Below, piece by piece: positions 56,778 through 64,000 of a DNA stretch of 64,000 nucleotides. Under the pieces are notes generated by a model. The model searched no databases, had not been told where the DNA came from, and worked only from the letters and a program-made list of their open reading frames with translations. The stretch is from assembly GCA_902729315.2 (NCBI GenBank), contig LR746279.1, forward strand, positions 3,311,001-3,375,000. Reading direction: 5' to 3'. Both the position numbers and the translations under genes were made by a program. The stretch is from Spirodela intermedia. Taxonomy: Eukaryota; Streptophyta; Magnoliopsida; Alismatales; Araceae. Every line of letters begins with the position of its first letter. Within the stretch, counting starts at the first letter, position 1.

Positions 56778-59188
56778 TTACGATCTGCTGCGGGAATCCT
56801 GATGATGCTGCAGAAGGGCGGCGAGCAGCTGAGGCGAACCGCCGCCGGCGCCGCCGTAGCCCGCCACCTGCAGGCCACGCTGCAGCTGCTGATCGCTGCC
56901 CCACACCGGCGGCGCCCCCACCTGAGGGAAGCCCGAGGGACCGAAGGGCCGGAGGATGAACTGATTCAGCGGCGGCGGCGGCTCGCCGTAGTAGTAGTAG
57001 CCTGTGCCGTGCTCATGCTGGAGATAGCAAAGAGAGATCTAGTAAGACCACGAAGACGTCAAAAGCTTTCCTCTTGGAGGCAGAGAAATCTGGGCAAAGT
57101 GCTGCCCACCTTCGTCGTCGGCCCCCTGCCGCTGACTCCATTATCCGCCTCCGAAAGACTGCTGCTGCTCTTGGAGCCGGAGCCGCCCAGACTGAGATCG
57201 AGATCGTTGACTTCCCCCCCGACTGCAGACATCAATCGCGAATGCAGGAAGGATCAAAAAGATCAGATTTTGGAAGGAAAAAAAAACAAAAAAGGAAGAA
57301 AACGATTGGAATAAAAGTTGACCCGCGGAACTGAGCTCATTCTCGTAGGAAGACAGGTCAAAGTTGGTGACGGCGTCCCTGCCATTGCACTTGATCGCCG
57401 CCTTGTCGTAGGCCCTGCGCAAAACCAGTTGGCAAGTCTTGCAGAGGACGAAGATTGGTGGAAGAGGAAAGAGAGAAAAATGGAGGAGGGAAGGTACCTC
57501 GCGGCCTCCACCTCCGTGTCGAAGAGGCCCAGATATACGTACCTGTTGAAGGGGGATCCAGAGGAGCGAGGGGAAATCAATGCAGGAAAATCAGAGGAAT
57601 CCGAAGAACCAAGGGAGAGTTGTTTTCTGCTGTTTCTTACTTCTTCCCCAAGAACTGGCCCATCCTCGCCTCCCACTTCCCACATTTGTGAAGGGTGACG
57701 CCGCGGAACTTGGAGCTCCCCCGGGGGAAGCCCGTGCTCTGTCGCCTCAGCACGTGGACGAACTCCTCCTTGCTGAGATTCCCCATCTGTCACCGATCGA
57801 GCGGCGTTTTCACTCGGATTGATTCCCCAACAGTGCAGTTCAGTTCGTCGTCAGAAGCCGATCGAGGGCGGTCGACTGTACCTGTCGCAGATCCTCCTCG
57901 TAGTCTTCAAGGTTGAAGTTGATGTCGGCGTCCACTCCCCTGAACTTGATGGCGGCCCTGTCGTAGGCGCTGCAGCGAGAGGAGAGAGAAAGACTCGGAG
58001 TTCAGCCATCCGAGTGATCCGATTCAACACCCCTCGAGATCGATCGTCGGCGGCGGAGAAATCTTACCGGGCGGCGGCGTGGGCGGTGTCGAAGCCACCT
58101 GCAAGAGTACGATGAACACGGTGGTTCCGATCAGGCCACCACCCCACATTTAGAGCAGCTCTAAGAGCGAATGAATACAGAAGTGGTGAAGAACGGAGGA
58201 AAAAATGACCGATATGATGCAAAACTTTTCTCGATTGGGAAGATTAGCGAGAGAAATCTAATCCTAAATTTCCCTCGATTTCATTTCGCTGGAGGATTAG
58301 GGGAAGCAGAGACAAAAGCTCGATAAGATTTCCAGGCCAAATTTAGGGGCGCCGATGGCTAAGAAGGTGGAAGGATCTGAGAAAATAGCATCCGACTCGA
58401 AGGGGAACCGGTCGTAGTCGAGATCATCCAAGGCGAGGAATGAGGTGATGAAGATCGAGAAATGCCCATCGAATTCGCAGGGGAATTACCGAGATAAACC
58501 TGCTTGCCGCAGTCCCTGCGCCGAAAATTTGGGGAAGAATCAATCAATCAACCAATGTTCTCCGAGTAACAGGAATCCCTGGGAAATTTAGGGCGTGGCG
58601 CTCAGAAAGAGGCAAATCTGGTGAGAGAAAGACGAACCAGATGTGGGATTCCCAGCGGCCGGTCCTCCGGTAGAAGGTGACCCCGCGGTACTGCGAGCTC
58701 CGTGACCGAGGACCACGGCGGCTCTTCTTCATCGCCACTCCCCCCGCCGCCGCCGCCAGAACTGGCTCCTGAGAGAATTTCACCAGGTGGCCCGGGGGAA
58801 GTGGGAAGCCGGCCGTGGCAGCGCCCCCCGCTCCCCCGACAGGTCGATCGCCGGGCACCGGAAAGAACTGGTGCGTCACAGGCGCCTGCGGTTCCTCCTC
58901 CGGCGAGTGCTTCGCCGCTCCCGGCATATCGCCGGCGCAGTGGAAGGAAAAGCCGAAGATCCTGCAACGGCTGCTGCCGCCGCCGCCGCCGCCGACAGCC
59001 TCGTCGTCCTCCACCACCACCACCACGGAGCCAGAATTTTCGCTCTCATCCTCCTTCTCCGTCGACGGCGACCCCGCCGTCGCCATCTCCGCCGCCTCCC
59101 CCTTCTGATCCGGCGAGTCGTTCAGATCCCACAGCTCCGCCCCCATGCCCACACACTGCTCCTCCTCCTCACAGGCCTCGCCCCCCAT
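56778..59188 (-). CDS. AP2-like: APETALA2-like transcription factor (two AP2 domains, miR172 target)
   Basis: Nine coding exons by GT/AG and frame: 59188-58638, 58515-58490, 58098-58068, 57969-57882, 57786-57641, 57542-57498, 57414-57323, 57222-57110 and 57017-56778. Their lengths give 443 residues with every phase consistent. Near the N-terminus (residues 19-28) is [10 protein letters not shown]. Next come a His/Phe QFFPV motif and a basic [18 protein letters not shown] stretch, a likely nuclear signal. AP2 domain 1 has [20 protein letters not shown]...[11 protein letters not shown], and AP2 domain 2 has [20 protein letters not shown]...[33 protein letters not shown] motif follows, repressor (EAR)-like. 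This architecture is that of the euAP2/TOE group, DNA-binding nuclear regulators of flowering time and floral organ identity, usually repressors. Exons 1-8 are secure. Exon 9 is the least certain because the miR172 site is not in its usual reading frame here. Confidence 0.93.
56793..56813 (-). promoter_or_regulatory. miR172 target site in the AP2-like mRNA
   Basis: The minus strand reads CTGCAGCATCATCAGGATTC plus C, pairing with miR172 (AGAATCTTGATGATGCTGCA) along nearly its whole length. This site defines the euAP2 genes that are cleaved or translationally repressed by miR172. It lies in the last coding exon, close to the stop. Confidence 0.93.
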
Positions 59189-59420
59189 GGCCGCCGGCGG
59201 AAGAGGAGCCCCTCCCTTCCTCGAGCGGCCGCCAGTAGAACAGGCGAACGAGAGAATATATCACCGGAAAAGATTCTCCTACTCTTTCGCCCCTTCTTCC
59301 CAAAACCTAGTATCCGTAAAAAAGGCCGAAGCTTGCTCCACCGTCAGAACTCTCTATCTCTCTCTCCGGTCTCCTGTACTGAGAGAGAGGTAGAGAGAGA
59401 GAGAGAGAGAGACCCTCACT
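59189..59420 (-). promoter_or_regulatory. CT-rich 5' leader of the AP2-like gene
   Basis: Directly upstream of the ATG. It holds a long GA/CT run (59381-59412 on the plus strand, CT on the sense strand) that would lie in or near the 5' untranslated region. CT-rich leaders and GA repeats are frequent at plant developmental genes. I could not place the transcription start. Confidence 0.5.
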
Positions 59421-60810
59421 CCAAGGGGGGGGCGGGGGGCAGTTGCACGTGGGGTACGAAGGACGTCAGCGCCAAACAATTTGTCGCAGGTGGCATCACA
59501 TATTTACTATACTAAAAATTTCTTTCCTTTCTTAGCTTACTAAAACATGCGTATTATGCTAGATAAGTCCCTCAAAAAATAAAAATGTGCTTAATCTCTC
59601 TCTCTCTCTAGCTGATGGCCGCCAGGCCCATTAACCGAGCTTACGGAAAGGTGGAGGGGAAAAGATAGATGCCTTTGAGAGGGGGACACAAGATGCTCTC
59701 AAGAAGAGAGAGAGAGGGAGAGAGAGAGAGAAAGAGACTAATTGGTTGTACGTTTGTCATCTCTCTCCATGAAAGCCGCAGTTTCCTTTCTCCGGCTTTC
59801 CGAGGATCTCAGTGGAGCAAGAGTTTCCTATTTTACCCTAACATCCATGCGTTATATATTAATTTAAATATATATATGCTGACAAAAAAAAACTTCTTTA
59901 GCCCCTCAAATAAATAACACTCTCTCTCTTCCCCTCTCTCTCTCTCTCTATCTATTTATATATATTACCGAGAAATCGGAGGGGGAGAGGCGGGGTAGGG
60001 CCCACCTGTAAGCCCCCGCTACGCTGACTGCCATTAGCGGCCCGCTACGTACCCACGTTATCAGACCGCGTGTGACGAGCCCCACCGACCCCTGGCAGAT
60101 GCAACAATCAGATGATTATCTAACTTGACCTACTGACTACGACGTCCCCCATCGGCCCCCCCCTCTGTCCAATGGCGATCCGCCACGTAGGACCGCCTTG
60201 CAGAGACACCCTCCCTCCTTGTCTCACAGACTCGGTGAGGAGAACTATTATTCATCGATTAGTCAAATTTACCTAATTTTACTCGTCACTCGCGCCGTCA
60301 GTAGGGGAGGGGGGTTGGAGGGGAGCCGACAAAGATTAGTGGGCCGGGGCCGATCCTGAGTTGGGCCGGTTTACTCGGCCCGTCGATATCCCTTGTGAGG
60401 ACGAGACGGTGAAGAGGGAGAGAGAGAGAGAGAAGGAAGAACGAGGAATCTAAGGTATGGTGCAAACTACATGAAAGTGAGCGATATGACGTGTCTGATG
60501 AGGCGGAGACCAAGACATAAAGGCTGTCAAACGGCGACCCCCTCCATCGCTCTCCCTCTCTCTCTCGATCTCCCCCTGGGGGTGGTCAGCGACGAATGTT
60601 GGTTATCTGTCTCGAGCTGGCTTCGGCTCGCTTTTATCTCTCTGGAATTGGGGCCCTTGGAGGTACCAGCGATTGATTATTGGTCAAACGATACTGCCGG
60701 CAGCTGGGGTCCTACTCCTCAGCCCACCTGTACGCTTCCTTCTTCAAGCCAGAAATGCCGTCCCCCACAGTTTATCCTTGAATAATTTCTCGTTCAGGAT
60801 TTGACCCCCA

Positions 60811-60814
<4 letters not shown>

Positions 60815-60845
<31 letters not shown>
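60815..60845. repeat. (CT)n microsatellite
   Basis: About 15 CT units. Confidence 0.95.
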
Positions 60846-60847
<2 letters not shown>

Positions 60848-61607
60848 CTCATGTCCCATCTTCTCGGCCTCCGGTCGCGTTTTTTAATACGCGTGACAAC
60901 AGAGTAGATGCGTTCTCACTTCCCTTGTCGCCTCGCGCGCCTCTCGTCTCATCCTCCATTTCGCAATTTCTTGCGTAATTATTTTGAATGATTGATTTCA
61001 TCCAATCATTTCTCTGTACTTGTTCTAATCGCGCTCCTGACGGCATAATTTATATCCTTATTAGGTGAGTGCGGATATCAGCTCTCTGCTGGCCCAGAGG
61101 AACGGGGAGTGTCGCGTTCTCTCTCTCTCTCTCTCTCTCTCGCTCTACATCTTATCGGAGGTCAGCGACGATGAGAAACGTCGTATTCTGTTTCTCTGTC
61201 AAGGACGGCCTCTGTGGAAGTCTTATCGAAAGGACGGGGAGAGTCGGCAGCTGCCATCGCGGCGGAACGCCCTGAGGATCTTCCACGGCCATGGGACTGA
61301 TTCCCTTCGGACTGCCGCTCTGGCGGCGCCGCCACTGCCCAGGATCAACCAGGAACAGATCGGCCGGAGTCGGGGGAGCGTCGCCATCCGTGGCTGCCTC
61401 GTCGGGGCGCTGATTTCCGAGCGTTGATCCCCATCCCGTCTTCGAAGTTATCTTGGATTTTACTGTTCCCCTCGTTCAACTCTCTCTCTCTCTCTCTCTT
61501 TCTCTCTCTACGTATCTCCCTCCAGCCCTCTACATTACTGCGGCTCAAGGTAGACAAGAAGGCCGCCGTCAAGTCGGGATAACACCACTGTTCACTGACA
61601 CCAAGGT

Positions 61608-61610
<3 letters not shown>

Positions 61611-61641
<31 letters not shown>
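61611..61641. repeat. (CT)n microsatellite
   Basis: About 15 CT units. Further tracts lie at about 61120-61142 and 61481-61506. Confidence 0.95.
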
Positions 61642-61644
<3 letters not shown>

Positions 61645-63339
61645 GACATCACACTGTTTCTCTCGCCGCGCCCGCTAAGAGCCGATCCCACTACTGCCAG
61701 CTTTCATGGAGAGACAACAAGTGGCATCCTGCTGTGGATGCGGATGACTACTACGGCCTGACGGTACAATCCTTCCCCGGGCCATGCCTTCTCTGAACGA
61801 CTAGAGAGAGAAAGAGAGCAGAGTAGAGAGAGAGACTGAGAACGATGGGTGGTGAGAGTAATTTGCGGTCTTAGTCTCTCCCCCGCTACCTCCGCAGTGT
61901 CCCGGCATAGCCCGCTTTTCCCGGTGGGCAGGTCGGAGGGGGACAGAGAGGGATTGATCTTCAGTTGCGGCAGCCCCGCCGTCCACCCGAGCCACGTGCG
62001 CCGATTAATGGCCGGAGGGCGACTACACACCGCCGCCGCCGCTGACTCCGCTTCGCCGGAGAAGATCTCGCGGCCATGGCCGCTCCACCCGCGGAAGGAG
62101 ACCATCTCCTCCGTCCACTGATGGGCGTGAATGAACCCTGCGACTCTCTGCGCTATTATTTTCTTTTGAATTGCATCTTCCTCTCTTCATCCCGAAGATG
62201 CTGTTGAAGGGTCCCCCTCCTCATTCAACCACGTGACGATGTATCCATGCAAATCTATCTAGATACATATCGAGAGAGAGGGAGAGTAGAGAGAGAGAGA
62301 GAGACGCATTGATCAGCAGCAGGAGGAGGATGGCCTCTTGGCAAGTGGACCGGGACTGTGTGTCACTGTGGTGTAGCTGGTTCGTTGCTCGAGTGGAGTA
62401 GAGTTCGGTGGGTGCTTTATGAGATCAGAATTAATGGGTAGCCCATCAACGCCTGCATCTCCATGGCTGCTGCTGCTCTCTTCTGCTCCTCTGAAAGGCC
62501 CTTTGGCTTCAGTTTCAGAGATTTACAGAGAGAAAGAGACCGAGAGAGAGAGAGAAGGAGAACGTCCTCCGGCGCATGCCGGAGGACGGAGACGCGTCCT
62601 CTTTCCTCTCTCTCTCTATCTATCTATCTATCTCTCTCTATCTCATTTGTGAGGCGTTTGATTAGTGGATAAATCTGAATAGGAGTGGACGTGAATTGGA
62701 AGCGTCAAGAATAAGAGTGTTTTTACAAATTTCATGCTTTTGAGGTCAGTTAAAAACTAAATCATACGTCGTGGTGAGTCACGTACCCGACGAGTAGAAC
62801 CTTAGTCGCATGACAGTCGACGGGCCACTCCCTTGATGAGGAGTAAAACAGGCTCGACGCGATGCAACCGGCCCAGCACGTCTGTGGGAGATACAATTGG
62901 GCCTTGCAATGGTACCTGTCACCCTTCAACGGCCCATTTGTACGAGGGCCTCTTTATTCTCTCTCTCTCTTTCTCTCTTTCTGCCCTTCTCCTGCTCTTC
63001 CTCCTCTCTCGTTCATCCCTGGTGATCCTCCCCCTCTCTTCTCTCTCTCCCTCTGATTCCCCTTGTCTCTGTGACGGTGAAGGGAAAGGGCAAGGCAAGC
63101 TGAAAGGGGGGAGGAGAGAGAGAGAGAGAGAGGGCAATGAGGAGGAGAATGGGGAAGTCGACAATGAGTTGCTCTCGGGCATGCAGCTGAGCCCGCGAGC
63201 TTTCTACGTGACAGTAATGATCCCCTGCTCAACGAGCACAGCCAACTACCGCCCCTCCATCATTGTCCAATCAAGCGCCCCCGCAGTCATTTTATATGAT
63301 TTTTATGTTTTGTCCTCCTGCCGGAGGCCGTGAAGGAGG

Positions 63340-63391
63340 ATCTCTCTCTCTCTCTCTCTATCTCTATCTCTATCTCTATCTCTATCTATCT
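63340..63391. repeat. Compound (CT)n(CTCTAT)n microsatellite
   Basis: A CT run passing into a CTCTAT/TCTA repeat. A similar CTAT run is at about 62607-62642. Confidence 0.9.
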
Positions 63392-63464
63392 TTGGGTTCA
63401 CCGCCCGTGTGCGTAGATCTCGTAAGGTCGGACAGACATGGAGGAGGGAGAAACAGATATACTC

Positions 63465-63489
63465 GTAGTCTCTCTCTCTCTCTCTCTCT
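63465..63489. repeat. (CT)n microsatellite
   Basis: About 12 CT units followed by a short TATATA run. Confidence 0.9.
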
Positions 63490-64000
63490 GTATATATATC
63501 TATAAATATCTGTCTAAACCTTTTATCTCCGTCTCGTTCTCTCGCAGATGATGGACGCACTCGAAGCGAGGAGAGAGGGAGAGAGAGAGAGAGTCCCGAC
63601 AAACGCCGTCGTGGACCGCATCGGCAGTGAAAGCGCGATTGAAGGCGGGCGCCGTCCCAGCGCATGCACCACCGCTACTGTATCCCATCAATTTGCCCTC
63701 CGCCGCCGACCACCCCTGGCACCGCGGCGAGACGTTGAACGGAGGCCGAACGTGGCCTATCGCTACGTCCCACGTGGATATAACGACGGGGAGTGCGTCC
63801 TACGTGACGCTTCTTCGTGGCGGCGTCGTCCGCTTAACACGAGTCAAGCGTATCCGTGGCCCCATCCCCCAGGTTCCCCGTCTCCGCTACGCCTCTCCCA
63901 CCCTCACATTTCCTCTCCCCACCACACCTCTGATGTCGCTTTCTCTCTCTCTCTCTCTCCTCTTTCATCTCTTCCCTCTCGTTCCTATCCTCTCTCTCTC

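Larger units (their letters stand above)
59421..64000. other. Upstream region of the AP2-like gene: microsatellite-rich, no gene supported
   Basis: At least a dozen CT/GA tracts interrupt moderately GC-rich DNA with several TA-rich stretches (about 59838-59876, 59948-59965). Frames in both strands are short and dominated by Ser/Leu or Arg/Glu runs coming from the repeats. It may contain distal promoter elements of the AP2-like gene or of a gene beyond 64000. Confidence 0.6.

Noticed and set aside
55484-56802. Plus-strand frames rich in Ser/Leu, and the polyGly/polyPro frames at 56221-56802
   Set aside because: Composition follows the CT, GGC and GGT microsatellites and there is no domain.
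58702-59515. Long plus-strand frames (178-242 codons) over the AP2-like gene
   Set aside because: They are antisense shadows of the GC-rich first exon, with Pro/Arg runs opposite Gly/Ala codons.
62919-63333. Frames on both strands in the far right region as a second gene
   Set aside because: They are repeat-driven, overlap each other, and have no splice structure or recognisable domain.

Overview
This window is nuclear DNA from a flowering plant. The evidence is a miR172-regulated APETALA2-like transcription factor gene with nine spliced coding exons, plant-type LTR retrotransposons primed by initiator-Met tRNA, AT-rich intergenic DNA and abundant CT/GA microsatellites. The very GC-rich transcription factor exons would fit a monocot, but that is an inference. 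There is no bacterial or organellar content.

Layout. (1) About 1-54.8 kb is a locally duplicated region. At least five copies or part-copies of one several-kb unit can be aligned by eye: copy 1 at 1-2900 plus 6150-6900; copy 2 at about 17.1-19.5 kb; copy 3 at 26.8-44.3 kb, broken up by transposons; copy 4 at about 49.4-51.6 kb, inverted; copy 5 at about 52.6-54.8 kb. The units carry small genes for predicted secreted peptides: type A at 471-674, with a broken copy at 37012-37242; type B at 19087-19356 and 49760-49948, with a broken copy at 50506-50942. A further conserved exon-like block (the Q block) occurs in four copies at 6.2, 18.5, 40.4 and 50.8 kb. The peptides start with a signal sequence and two or three end in a short Ser-His-Pro/Ala-rich motif. 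I could not assign them to a named family.

(2) Transposons have invaded this array. A full-length but dead Ty3/gypsy chromovirus lies at 7271-16639 on the minus strand (5-bp target duplication GTCAG, LTRs of about 2.0-2.1 kb). A dead Ty1/copia element lies at 27129-35277 on the plus strand (target duplication ATGGT, LTRs of 125-151 bp). Five copies of one 1.63-1.66 kb solo-LTR-like element lie at 22762, 33090, 35362, 40778 and 42477, four of them with perfect 5-bp target duplications. The insertions are nested. The copia element and one solo LTR split the promoter region of the second type A gene, and another solo LTR sits inside the copia RNase H region. Further, less certain LTR remnants are at 27744-29300 and 45108-46710.

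(3) 56.7-59.2 kb holds the one clear conserved gene, a two-AP2-domain (euAP2/TOE type) regulator on the minus strand whose last exon contains a miR172 target site. Flanking DNA on both sides (55-56 kb and 59.2-64 kb) is packed with CT/GA microsatellites and shows no other gene I can support.
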